This document shows, one piece after another, positions 20,227-28,478 of a stretch of 52,853 nt of DNA. The stretch's first letter is position 1. Every line of letters begins with the position of its first letter. The stretch is from Clostridiales bacterium (GTDB lineage: Bacteria; Bacillota; Clostridia; Lachnospirales; Lachnospiraceae), in contig JAATFT010000093.1 in NCBI GenBank assembly GCA_015655075.1, positions 1 to 52,853 of the forward strand, in the 5' to 3' direction. The notes under the pieces were generated by a model. That model made no database searches and had not been told where the DNA came from. It worked only from the letters and a program-made list of their open reading frames with translations. The translations under genes and the position numbers were made by a program.

Positions 20227-20297
20227 GTTAAAATTGTACATTATAAACTATAAGTTAAAATGGTGCATTATAAACTATAAGTTAATGGTGCATTTAT
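20218..20297. repeat. 27-bp tandem repeat, three units, overlapping the GH38 stop
   Basis: Units begin at 20218, 20245 and 20272, with the consensus AAACTATAAGTTAAAATGGT. The first unit contains the last sense codons and the TAA stop of the mannosidase, so the gene end itself has been duplicated twice. Confidence 0.75.
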
Positions 20298-20462
20298 CCT
20301 ATAAAGGAAGGATTTTCCCTGCCTTTTAGGCGGGACGGATCTGGATCATCCGTTTTGGCGAGGCAAAAGTAAAATGTACCGCCGTGGGAACCGAAATAAG
20401 CAGGCAGAGAAATTTTATTCTGCCAAAATATGATTTTTATAAAATAAAATTTCAAAAAAAGC

Positions 20463-20491
20463 TTGACATTCTTTTTCGGATTTACTATGAT
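20463..20491 (+). promoter_or_regulatory. Sigma-A promoter P1 upstream of the recycling operon
   Basis: TTGACA at 20463-20468, 17 bp, TATGAT at 20486-20491. Just upstream is TAAAATAAAATTTCA (20440-20454), a motif repeated before P2. A transcript from here would reach the terminator at 20615-20646 after about 150 nt. Confidence 0.7.
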
Positions 20492-20614
20492 AAAAAGAAA
20501 TCGGAAGGAAAATAGTGAGCTTGCTTGCAATTTCTGATTGAAGAGGCAAAGAACAGGAGCACAGCTTTTGTTTCCGATAAAGGAAAATGAATAAGAAGAA
20601 TATATATAGTGCGA

Positions 20615-20646
20615 TGAGGCAGTCTGTTGATAGGCTGCCTTTTTTA
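20615..20646 (+). terminator. Terminator between promoters P1 and P2
   Basis: AGGCAGTC pairs with GGCTGCCT around an 8-nt loop, followed by TTTTTTA. It would end transcripts from P1 unless read through, defining a possible small RNA or leader of about 150 nt. Confidence 0.65.
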
Positions 20647-20666
20647 GGCATCATTCCGGCAATAAT

Positions 20667-20713
20667 TGAAATAAAATTACAAAAATAAAATAAAAAGTAA
20701 AATAAAATTTCAA
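20667..20713. promoter_or_regulatory. Operator-like repeats before P2 (RpiR-type)
   Basis: TGAAATAAAATTACA (20667-20681) and a near copy ending at 20713 sit just upstream of P2. A third copy lies before P1 (20440-20454), and an inverted one (AGAAATTTTATTCT) at about 20407. The shape resembles the TGTAATTAAATTACA site of RpiR-family regulators such as HexR. The RpiR gene closing the operon is the obvious candidate to bind. Confidence 0.4.
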
Positions 20714-20721
20714 AAAACTAT

Positions 20722-20750
20722 TGACATCTTCTATATATCTGGTTAAAATT
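20722..20750 (+). promoter_or_regulatory. Sigma-A promoter P2 of the peptidoglycan-recycling operon
   Basis: TTGACA at 20722-20727, 17 bp, TAAAAT at 20745-20750, giving a leader of about 90 nt to murQ. Confidence 0.7.
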
Positions 20751-20843
20751 TAATAAAATATTATTATTTAATAAAAATAATTGTGCAATATCACAAAAAG
20801 AATGAACTTTAAAGGAATGTACAATTGAGAATGTGAGATCATT

Positions 20844-21758
20844 ATGGATGATTATTTGTCAAAACTCATAACGGAACAAGTGAATCAAGATACGAAAAAT
20901 ATCGATGAATGTACTACGGAGCAGATGCTGGAATTGATTAATCAGGAGGATTCCAAGGTGCCGGGTGCTGTCAGGAAAGAAATCTCAAGTATTACGAAGG
21001 CGGTTGATATTATCTATGAGTCTCTGAAGAACGGCAGGAGAATGATATATCTTGGCGCGGGGACCTCCGGAAGATTAGGGGTATTGGATGCTTCGGAATG
21101 TCCCCCTACCTACGGAACGGATCCTGCATTGATACAAGGTTACATAGCGGGCGGGGATATTGCACTCAGAACAGCCGTGGAAGGAAGTGAAGACAGCGAA
21201 GAGGAAGGCAGGGAACAGGTTATAAAGTCTAAAATAACGAAAGGGGATGTTATAATCGGAATAACCGCCAGCGGCGGTGCGCCCTATGTATGCGGTGCAT
21301 TGAATCAGGCCAGGAAGATGGGAGCCGCTACGATAGGCATTGTTAACAATAAAAATTCAAAATTAAAGCAGCTTTGTGATATATGCATAGCAGTAGTAGT
21401 CGGTCCTGAAGTTGTAATCGGTTCCACCCGGATGAAGGCGGGGACTGCGCAGAAGCTGGTACTTAATATGTTAACTACCGCGGTCATGATTAAAATGGGA
21501 AAAGTATACGGGAATATGATGGTGGATTTAAAAGCCTCTAATGTTAAGCTCAATGAAAGGGCAATCAGAATTATACAAAAAGTAACCGGAGTCAGCGAGG
21601 ATATGGCGGTAAAATATCTCAATGAATCGGATAAAAATACAAAACTTGCGATTATGATGATACTCTCAGGGGAAACAGCAGAGGTCTCCCAAAGAATTTT
21701 AGACGGCAATCAAGGGTATTTAAAAAGGGCATTGAGACAGGCCTGCAAGATAACGTGA
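20844..21758 (+). CDS. murQ: N-acetylmuramic acid 6-phosphate etherase MurQ
   Basis: 304 residues. MurQ cleaves the D-lactyl ether of MurNAc-6-phosphate to give GlcNAc-6-phosphate in peptidoglycan recycling. The SIS fold holds 'YLGAGTSGRLGVLDASECPPTYG', whose Glu is the catalytic acid, 'GITASGGAPYVCGAL', 'VGPEVVIGSTRMKAGTAQK', and a C-terminal helical domain. Length fits the family (about 300). It is the first gene of a long operon, and the ribosome site is weak. AnmK and the BadF-type kinase downstream would supply its substrate. Confidence 0.95.
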   Translation: MDDYLSKLITEQVNQDTKNIDECTTEQMLELINQEDSKVPGAVRKEISSITKAVDIIYESLKNGRRMIYLGAGTSGRLGVLDASECPPTYGTDPALIQGYIAGGDIALRTAVEGSEDSEEEGREQVIKSKITKGDVIIGITASGGAPYVCGALNQARKMGAATIGIVNNKNSKLKQLCDICIAVVVGPEVVIGSTRMKAGTAQKLVLNMLTTAVMIKMGKVYGNMMVDLKASNVKLNERAIRIIQKVTGVSEDMAVKYLNESDKNTKLAIMMILSGETAEVSQRILDGNQGYLKRALRQACKIT

Positions 21759-21819
21759 AGTCAAAGATATTATGCAAAAGCATATAAGAGCACTTTTGGA
21801 TAAATTAAAGGAGGAAAAA

Positions 21820-23295
21820 ATGATGCAATTAAAAAAAGTTTTCACTTTGCTGATAGTGACTGTCCTGGCTGTGGGCAGTTTAGCAGGCTGTAAAAAGGAT
21901 GACGGTGCAAAGGGTGCCGACACAAACACCGTTACTAAGGATAATAGCAAAGAGGACTCTTCCGATACGGGGGAAGAAGAGTTGAAAGAAGATACCATAT
22001 CCGTATTGTTACCCCCTGTTACACCTACCTATCAGGACAATTTTGATAAGTGGAGCAAGGAATTCCATGAGTTATATCCCAATCTGACACTTCAGATCGA
22101 ACCCACCAGTTGGGAAGATGTTACTCAAAAACTGGATGTACAGGTACAGGCAGGTTCGCCTCCGGATATCGCCTTCGTCGGTGCCGATTCTATTTTCAAA
22201 TATATAGATACCGGACTTTTGGTGGATATCAGCAATACGGCCACATCGGAAATGTTGGCTGATTTTGACGAGAATATCCTGAACTATTACAAAAAGGGGG
22301 ACGGTCTCTACGGAATGCCCGCCTATGCCGAAGTGCATGGAATCGGCGGTAATAAAGAGATGCTGGAGGCGGCTGGAATTGACTGGAAGATGGTACAGAA
22401 AGAAGGCTGGACCTATGAGGAATTCAGAGAGGCCATTAAAGCCGGTACCGTTAAGGAAGGGGATACTGTAAAAACCTATGGTTTTGTCTTCGCCTGCTCC
22501 GGGGTTACAGCGGCGGATTATCTCAATATATTTGTAAGAAATGCAGGTATGCCGGATGTATTTAACGAGAATTTAAAATACGCTTATACCAGTAAAAATT
22601 TCCTCAAACTACTGGAGGCATTAAGGGCCTTAATTGACGACGGCTCCATGCCGAAAGAGCTTAGCTCCGTGGATGCGGGAAAACGCTGGAATATGTTCCT
22701 GACCGGACAGACCATGATTACCGGCAAAGGCTTATCCGTGTTTGAACGTTCCGCCAAGGAGAATAACGATAAAATAGATGCCGGTGACGGAAGCGCCGTA
22801 GAAGGCAGTATTAAGACAGAGTATATTATACTTCCCGTGCCTACTTTTTTTGGGAACCCTATATCGGCGGCAGGTGCCGTTGACGGCTATGTCTGCTTTA
22901 GGGGAAAAGAAGAACCGGAACCGCAGCATTTGAAAAATGTTGCCAAAGCGATGTATTTCTTAGCCGGCGGGGAAGTATCGGCTGTGACCTGCAATGATCT
23001 GTATATTTCTCCCGTATGTGAAACCGGAAGGCAGGCAATGGCCGATGTGGAAATTCCGGAGGACAAGAATGAATTTAATACGGAGACGGCGGCTTTACTG
23101 GTATCCAAAATATCGGAAGCACGCCCGGATATTACTCCGGAGCTTGGCGCGAAAGCACAGAAAATTTCCGATGAAGTCATAGTTCCTAAGTTTCAGGCTT
23201 TGCTGGCAGATGAAATAACACCCCAGGAAATGTATGATGCGGTAAAGGCCGCGGCAATCGATGCCTTCGGGGAAGACGGTATTGCAGTTGACTGA
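21820..23295 (+). CDS. Sugar ABC transporter substrate-binding lipoprotein
   Basis: 491 residues. The lipoprotein signal is clear: 'LKKVFTLLIVTVLAVGSLAGC' with the lipobox LAGC, then an Asp/Gly/Thr-rich linker and a family 1 extracellular solute-binding fold. I chose the ATG at 21820, 7 bases after AAGGAGG, because it places the signal peptide at the N-terminus; the frame open from 21772 would add 16 charged residues before it. It is followed by two permease genes. Inside the murQ operon it most likely captures MurNAc-containing saccharides or muropeptides released from cell walls; substrate is inferred from context. Confidence 0.88.
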   Translation: MMQLKKVFTLLIVTVLAVGSLAGCKKDDGAKGADTNTVTKDNSKEDSSDTGEEELKEDTISVLLPPVTPTYQDNFDKWSKEFHELYPNLTLQIEPTSWEDVTQKLDVQVQAGSPPDIAFVGADSIFKYIDTGLLVDISNTATSEMLADFDENILNYYKKGDGLYGMPAYAEVHGIGGNKEMLEAAGIDWKMVQKEGWTYEEFREAIKAGTVKEGDTVKTYGFVFACSGVTAADYLNIFVRNAGMPDVFNENLKYAYTSKNFLKLLEALRALIDDGSMPKELSSVDAGKRWNMFLTGQTMITGKGLSVFERSAKENNDKIDAGDGSAVEGSIKTEYIILPVPTFFGNPISAAGAVDGYVCFRGKEEPEPQHLKNVAKAMYFLAGGEVSAVTCNDLYISPVCETGRQAMADVEIPEDKNEFNTETAALLVSKISEARPDITPELGAKAQKISDEVIVPKFQALLADEITPQEMYDAVKAAAIDAFGEDGIAVD

Positions 23296-23385
23296 TATTG
23301 GATTAGTGTAAAAAGGCAAAATATTTGTAGGGGCCGTTTAAGAGCTGCTTTAAGATAAGCGGCCCTGAAAATAATTGGAGGACAT

Positions 23386-24297
23386 ATGAAAAGTAAAAAA
23401 GGACCTGCATTGCAAAAAAAGAAAAGAAAGAATACGGAGGAAAATAGATGGGGGTATATTTTTATTTTGGTTCCATTGCTTGTGTTTGCCATATTTACAC
23501 TATATCCCATTATGGATGCATTTATTATCAGCTTTAAGGAATTTAAGCCTTTAAAGACAGAATGGGTAGGATTTGAAAATTATAAAAATACCCTTAAAAA
23601 TTCCCTGTTTTATAAATCTTTAGCCAATACCGTAGTGTATACGGGGATTACGGTGCCTCTTTCCCTGGCGCTGTCCTTTCTTATTTCTATCTTAATTGTA
23701 CCTCTAACGAAGAGAAAACAGAATTTTTTTAAAGGGGCATATTATTTGCCTGCTATTGCATCGGGGGTTGCTCTTTCCTTTGTATGGAAATGGATTTATG
23801 ATCCCCTGCCGTCAGGCTTATTAAACCGATTGGTGGCTCTGTTCGGTGTGGACAACCAGAACTGGCTGGGAAGCTCCAAAACCGCCATGTTCTCATTAAT
23901 TCTTATGGCTTTGCTGTCCAGCCACGGAGCCTCCATTATTATTTACATTGCCGCTTTGCTTGGTATTGATAATACTTATTATGAATCGGCGGATATGGAC
24001 GGGGCAACCTTTTTTCAGAAACTGCGTTACATAGTAATGCCGTTAATCAAGCCTACGACTGTTTTTTTGCTGGTAACCAGTGTGATCGGTTCCTTCCAGG
24101 TATTTCAGAATGCGTTTCTTATGACGGGAGGAGGGCCGGATAATGCCACCACTATGGTGGGACTTTTGATTTTTAATAAAGCCTTCAAATATTTTGAGTA
24201 TGGGGAGGCCTCCGCCCAGGCATTGATTTTAACCGCTATTATTGGAATATTTACCTTTATCCAATTTAAGTTAACCGGCGATAATGTAGAATATTAG
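23386..24297 (+). CDS. Sugar ABC transporter permease (first of pair)
   Basis: 303 residues, CUT1-type permease. A basic cytoplasmic N-terminus ('KSKKGPALQKKKRKN') is followed by six predicted spans starting 'FILVPLLVFAIFTLYPI'. The EAA loop is 'YYESADMDGATFFQKLRYIVMP' near residue 200. A TTGGAGG site precedes the ATG. It forms the transmembrane channel with the permease at 24370. No ATPase is encoded in the operon, so a shared MsmK-like ATPase is likely. Confidence 0.88.
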   Translation: MKSKKGPALQKKKRKNTEENRWGYIFILVPLLVFAIFTLYPIMDAFIISFKEFKPLKTEWVGFENYKNTLKNSLFYKSLANTVVYTGITVPLSLALSFLISILIVPLTKRKQNFFKGAYYLPAIASGVALSFVWKWIYDPLPSGLLNRLVALFGVDNQNWLGSSKTAMFSLILMALLSSHGASIIIYIAALLGIDNTYYESADMDGATFFQKLRYIVMPLIKPTTVFLLVTSVIGSFQVFQNAFLMTGGGPDNATTMVGLLIFNKAFKYFEYGEASAQALILTAIIGIFTFIQFKLTGDNVEY

Positions 24298-24351
24298 TAC
24301 AGCATGGCATAAGTTTCGCTGAAATCATTGAAATCTATGCAATGCTGTACT
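24296..24351 (+). other. Intercistronic hairpin between the two permease genes
   Basis: AGTACAGCAT (24296-24305) pairs with ATGCTGTACT (24342-24351), with further inner pairing. The hairpin overlaps the stop of the first permease and lacks a T run, so it looks like an mRNA stability or processing element and not a terminator. Confidence 0.45.
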
Positions 24352-24369
24352 AGAAAGGAGGAGGCAGAT

Positions 24370-25233
24370 ATGGCTCTATATAAAAGCTACAGTAAAAATG
24401 AAAAAGGAAGACAATATTTCCGGACCGGATGGATAATGCTCCTCCTGACTATTTTGGCAATTGTTACATTATTTCCTATTTACTATATGATAATGTCTTC
24501 CTTTGGAGCGCCCGTTGAATCAGGAGCATCCAGTTATTCCCTGTTGGTTAAGAACCCTACTCTTGAATCTTATCAATTTTTCTTTGATTACAGTAAATAT
24601 TCCTTCCGTTGGATTGTAAATTCCTTTCTTGTGGCAGGAGTAAGTACCCTGGCTAATGTTATTTTTGCCACGGCGGCAGGATATGCATTTTCAAAATTAA
24701 GGTTTAAGGGAAACAAGCTGCTGTTTTCCCTTCTGCTGTTAGCCATGATGATACCTTATCAGGTGACTCAGGTCCCCTTATATATTTTAATCGTAAACGT
24801 TCTGCGCATGGACAATACCTATGCGGCTTTGATTGCTCCCGGCCTGGTAACGGCTTATAATGTGTTCCTGGCAAAGCAGTTTATCGGTTCCCTTCCCACA
24901 GAGATTATGGAAGCGGCTAAAATGGAAGGCTGCAGCCAGCCCGCTCTCTTAATCAGAATCGTCATGCCTTTATCAAAGACAGTTATGGCTGTCATGGCCA
25001 TTAACACCTTTATGAATAACTGGAATACTTTTTTCTGGCCCCTTCTGGTAACAAAAACGGAAAATATGCAGACTATCCAGGTGGGCCTTAAGAATTTCAG
25101 TTTTGCCAATACAACCTATTTTGCACCTATGATGGCCGGTGCCACCGTATCGGCGCTGCCTATGTTTATTTTGTTCTTTGCACTGCAGAAATATTTTCTG
25201 GAAGGAGTTACAGTGGGGGCTGTAAAGGGATAG
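24370..25233 (+). CDS. Sugar ABC transporter permease (second of pair)
   Basis: 287 residues from the ATG at 24370, chosen because AAAGGAGGAGG lies 6-8 bases upstream; the frame could be extended to 24328 without such a site. Six predicted spans, with an N-terminal one at 'GWIMLLLTILAIVTLFPIYYM'. The EAA loop is 'LPTEIMEAAKMEGCSQPALL'. The ending 'GVTVGAVKG' is typical for MsmG/UgpE proteins. It ends 3 bp before anmK, so import and the first kinase step are coupled. Confidence 0.88.
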   Translation: MALYKSYSKNEKGRQYFRTGWIMLLLTILAIVTLFPIYYMIMSSFGAPVESGASSYSLLVKNPTLESYQFFFDYSKYSFRWIVNSFLVAGVSTLANVIFATAAGYAFSKLRFKGNKLLFSLLLLAMMIPYQVTQVPLYILIVNVLRMDNTYAALIAPGLVTAYNVFLAKQFIGSLPTEIMEAAKMEGCSQPALLIRIVMPLSKTVMAVMAINTFMNNWNTFFWPLLVTKTENMQTIQVGLKNFSFANTTYFAPMMAGATVSALPMFILFFALQKYFLEGVTVGAVKG

Positions 25234-25236
25234 TCT

Positions 25237-26445
25237 ATGATAGATGGAATCGCGAAAAAAGAAGTAAGAAGGATTATCGGTTTAATGTCCGGAACCTCTG
25301 TGGACGGAATAGATGCCGCACTGATAGAAATTACGGGAAATCCCTATGAAGGAAAGATTAAGCTGCTGGCCTTTGATAATAACCCTTTTCCGGATAAAAT
25401 AAGAAAGAAAATGTTTGACTTGTTTCATACTGAGAATGCCACAGTGGACAAAGTGGGATATATGAATTTTCTCTTAGGGGAGCTTTATGCCAAGGCAGCC
25501 TGTTCGGTAGCGGAAAAGGCGGGAATGTCCATGAAGGAGATTGACTGTATCGGTTCCCACGGGCAGACCATATACCACCATCCGAAACCTGTTACGGAGG
25601 AGGGGTATTCCATTGGGTATACCGTGCAAATCGGAGAGGGAGCCGTGATTGCCCAAAGGACAAAAGTTTCCTGTGTAAGTGATTTTCGTGTGGCGGATAT
25701 GGCGGCGGGAGGACAGGGGGCTCCCCTGGTGCCTTTTACGGAATATATATTGTACCGGAGAAAAGAGGAAACCATACTTTTGCAGAACATAGGCGGGATT
25801 GGTAACATTACCGTTCTTCCCAAGGGCTGTTCTTTAAATGAGGTCTATGCCTTTGATACGGGTCCCGGAAATATGATAATAGACGGTCTCATGTCCCGCT
25901 TTACCCGCGGCGTGAAAACTATGGATGAAAATGGAAGAGCTGCAAAAGCGGGCAGGGTAGTACCGGATTTACTGGGGGAATTATGCAGTCATCCTTATTT
26001 TAAGGAAAGGCCCCCGAAATCCACGGGAAGGGAAATGTTCGGAGAAGAATATTTAGAAAGCCTTTATGAGAAGATGGGAAGCCTTGGTATTTCCTTGCAG
26101 GATGCCATGGCAACGGTAACAGAATTTACTGCCTGGTCCATAGTGCAATCCTACCGGAAGTTCATAATGCCTCAAAATAAAGGCGACAGGCTTTATATCG
26201 GAGGAGGAGGCAGTTATAATGCCGCTTTAGTGGAAAGGCTCCGTAAGTCTATGGAGAAGTTTGGGGTTGCCGTATCCATACAGGAGGATATGGGATTTAG
26301 CAGTGACGCCAAGGAGGCCGTGGCCTTTGCCCTGCTGGCCGATTGTGCTATTGCAGGGAGATATAACAGTATTCCTTCGGTTACCGGAGCTTTAAATCCG
26401 GTGATTCTGGGGAAAATATCATTGTCACAGGGGAGTTATGTGTGA
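25237..26445 (+). CDS. anmK: Anhydro-N-acetylmuramic acid kinase AnmK
   Basis: 402 residues. AnmK opens the 1,6-anhydro ring of anhMurNAc and phosphorylates it to MurNAc-6-P. Motifs: 'GLMSGTSVDGIDAALIEI' (ATP phosphate binding) at about residues 15-32, 'IGSHGQTIYHHP', 'SDFRVADMAAGGQGAPLVP' with the catalytic Asp region, 'FDTGPGNMIID' and 'IGGGGSYNAALVERL'. Length is slightly above the usual 370-390. Its product feeds MurQ of the same operon. anhMurNAc comes from lytic transglycosylases, usually from other bacteria when the cell is Gram-positive. Confidence 0.95.
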   Translation: MIDGIAKKEVRRIIGLMSGTSVDGIDAALIEITGNPYEGKIKLLAFDNNPFPDKIRKKMFDLFHTENATVDKVGYMNFLLGELYAKAACSVAEKAGMSMKEIDCIGSHGQTIYHHPKPVTEEGYSIGYTVQIGEGAVIAQRTKVSCVSDFRVADMAAGGQGAPLVPFTEYILYRRKEETILLQNIGGIGNITVLPKGCSLNEVYAFDTGPGNMIIDGLMSRFTRGVKTMDENGRAAKAGRVVPDLLGELCSHPYFKERPPKSTGREMFGEEYLESLYEKMGSLGISLQDAMATVTEFTAWSIVQSYRKFIMPQNKGDRLYIGGGGSYNAALVERLRKSMEKFGVAVSIQEDMGFSSDAKEAVAFALLADCAIAGRYNSIPSVTGALNPVILGKISLSQGSYV

Positions 26446-26559
26446 AAGGGCTGTTGTAAAATCATAAGTTTGACTAACTTGGAGGCTGAAATTTGGTTAT
26501 ATTTCTCGAAATTTATGCGGATAGTGTATGCAATTACATTTTGTAATGGGAGCAAATAT

Positions 26560-27546
26560 ATGATAGATAGCTATAAAGAGCAGTATTTAGATGGAATTAT
26601 TACATTATGGAACCGGGTTGCGGTTAAGATCGGATATAAAGACTTGGATATCCTGTCTTTTAGCCGGCTATTTTTAAATAACCCGTATTTTAGTCCGGAT
26701 AAGACCTTTGTTATGACAGAGGGAGGAAAGGTGACAGGCTTTGCATGCGGGTGCGTGGGAGAAGATCTGCCCTTAGGGGAAAACAGCGGTTATATAACCT
26801 GTGTCATCCTGGATGAAGATTATGAAGATGCCTGTCGTTACAGAATTTTGCTCCATAGGCTGGAGGAAACTTTTATCAAAACAGGAAAAATCCGGTCGGA
26901 GGTTCTGTTTTTTAACCCTATAATGCTGCCCTGGTATATTAAGGGAGCCACCCGCCGTGAGCATAACAATGCGCCAGGCGTATTTAAATCCAGCCGGCTT
27001 TACCGGGAAATGCTTAAGGACGGCTATGTGGAAAGAACCACGGAGCATGCCATGTACCTGGATTTGGAACATTTTCATATACCGGAGGTTATTCTGGGAA
27101 AAGAAAAGAAGATACAGGCGGAGGGTTACGAAGTTGTCTTTTTTAATAATAACAGGCATTGTCAGGTTAAAGAAATGCTTTCTAAGCTTAGTAATCCTCT
27201 TTGGGAAAAGGAAATCCTCCGGTGTATTAAGGACGGCGTTCCTGTGCTGGTTGCCGCCAGGCAGAACCGGGTTGTGGGCTTTGCAGGTCCGGTGATAAAG
27301 CAGGAGAATAAAAGAGGTTATTTTACCGGTATCGGTGTAATAAAAGAAGAGGAAGGCCATGGACTTGGCACCCTTTTATTTTATAAGCTCTGTGATGAGG
27401 AAAAAAAAGCGGGAGCCGAATATATGTCCTTATTTACAGGAGCCGATAATAAAGCGGGAAAAATATATGAGCAGGCCGGTTTTAAAGTGGTGGAAAAGTT
27501 TGGGGTTATGCGCAAGATTTTAAAAGATGCTTCAGTCAGAGCCTGA
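26560..27546 (+). CDS. Tandem GNAT acetyltransferase in recycling operon
   Basis: About 328 residues. There are two GNAT-like halves. The C-terminal one is well formed, with 'GYFTGIGVIKEEEGHGLGTLLFYKLCDE' carrying the acetyl-CoA signature and 'IYEQAGFKVVEKFGVMRK' at the end. The N-terminal half starts 'MIDSYKEQYLDGIITLWN'. I chose the ATG at 26560, with GGGAG 7 bases upstream; the frame is open back to 26470. The substrate is unknown. Beside a PIG-L-type deacetylase and hexosaminidases, N-acetylation of an amino sugar or of a released peptide amine is a fair guess. Similar double GNATs occur in recycling clusters of Firmicutes, but I cannot name the family. Confidence 0.75.
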   Translation: MIDSYKEQYLDGIITLWNRVAVKIGYKDLDILSFSRLFLNNPYFSPDKTFVMTEGGKVTGFACGCVGEDLPLGENSGYITCVILDEDYEDACRYRILLHRLEETFIKTGKIRSEVLFFNPIMLPWYIKGATRREHNNAPGVFKSSRLYREMLKDGYVERTTEHAMYLDLEHFHIPEVILGKEKKIQAEGYEVVFFNNNRHCQVKEMLSKLSNPLWEKEILRCIKDGVPVLVAARQNRVVGFAGPVIKQENKRGYFTGIGVIKEEEGHGLGTLLFYKLCDEEKKAGAEYMSLFTGADNKAGKIYEQAGFKVVEKFGVMRKILKDASVRA

Positions 27547-27562
27547 ATATTCTGAAAGGGGC

Positions 27563-27680
27563 TTGGAGTGTGTTTGAAAAATCATCGCACCGTTCTGAAC
27601 GTTCCACTTTGTGGTATACTGCGTCGCGATTTTGGGAGCGTACTTAGAGTGTGCACAATAATCCGCAAGGCGAACATTAA
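27563..27680. repeat. Partial copy of the dispersed MITE-like repeat
   Basis: Starts GGAGTGTGTTTGAAAAATCA and follows the element at 33531-33695 through CACTTTGTGGTATACTGCGTC and GGGAGCGTA, then diverges. It fills the gap between the GNAT and PIG-L genes inside the operon. Confidence 0.65.
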
Positions 27681-27703
27681 GTTTGCGCGGAATGGAGGTT
27701 ATT

Positions 27704-28405
27704 ATGGATAAAGAGAAAATAACAATTTTAGCGGTAGGCGGTCATGTAGGGGATATGGAGCTTACGGCCGGTATGGCCCTGGCCAAACATGCCTTAGAGG
27801 GAGGAAAGATTGTCACCCTGGCACTTACGGCCGGAGAAAAAGGGGTGCCGGCAGGCAGGGATATCAAGGAATATCGGGAGCAAAAAGTGAGGGAAGCCAA
27901 GGCCTTTGCAGAGATGTTAGAGGGAGAAGCCCTTGTGCTTAACTATCCCGACGGAGAACTGCCGGATAATGAGGAGGTCCGTTTTAAGGTCTGCGACATA
28001 ATAAGAAAGGTTAGGCCGGATATCATAATTACCCATTACAAAAGCTCCATGCATAAGGATCATAATAATACCCACAAAATTGTAAACGATGCACGTTTTT
28101 ATGCATCCTTGCCGGGATTTGAAAGGGAAGCTTCTCCCTTTTTTGCAGGACGCCTGTATTATGCGGAAAACTGGGAGGATGGAGTCTCCTTTCGCCCCTA
28201 TCTCTATGTAGATACAACCGAAGGTTATGAATTGTGGAAAGAGGCCGTATCCACCCATTGGTTTGTTACGGGAAGCACCTCCTTTCCCTATCTTGAGTAT
28301 TACGACCACTTAAGCCGTATAAGGGGAATTGAAGCCAGAAAAGGCAGGGCGGAATGTTTTATGATACCTGAGGAAAGTTACCGGGTTATTAAGGAAGGAT
28401 TGTAG
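27704..28405 (+). CDS. PIG-L family deacetylase-like protein, variant active site
   Basis: About 233 residues of the PIG-L/LmbE fold, zinc enzymes that remove N-acetyl groups from sugars. The normal AHPDDE motif reads 'GGHVGDME': the zinc ligands His and second Asp remain, but the first Asp (general base in MshB/BshB) is Gly. The second motif 'HKDHNNTH' is intact. The ATG at 27704 follows GGAGG by 5 bases; upstream in-frame codons lie in the repeat element. Context suggests action on GlcNAc or MurNAc products or their peptides. Either another residue acts as base or the protein binds without hydrolysis. The gene ends just before nagZ. Confidence 0.82.
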   Translation: MDKEKITILAVGGHVGDMELTAGMALAKHALEGGKIVTLALTAGEKGVPAGRDIKEYREQKVREAKAFAEMLEGEALVLNYPDGELPDNEEVRFKVCDIIRKVRPDIIITHYKSSMHKDHNNTHKIVNDARFYASLPGFEREASPFFAGRLYYAENWEDGVSFRPYLYVDTTEGYELWKEAVSTHWFVTGSTSFPYLEYYDHLSRIRGIEARKGRAECFMIPEESYRVIKEGL

Positions 28406-28478
28406 TATGAAGGGAAAGCCATTGTTAGGTAGTGGTATAAAAGCGCTGCCCAGGTTATTAAGGAAGGACTATAGTATG
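28384..28478 (+). repeat. Direct 26-bp repeat around the nagZ start
   Basis: GGTTATTAAGGAAGGA followed by a TAGTATG occurs at 28384-28409 and again at 28453-28478, exactly 69 bp apart. Each copy contains a ribosome site and an ATG in the nagZ frame, so nagZ has two near-identical starts. Confidence 0.7.
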
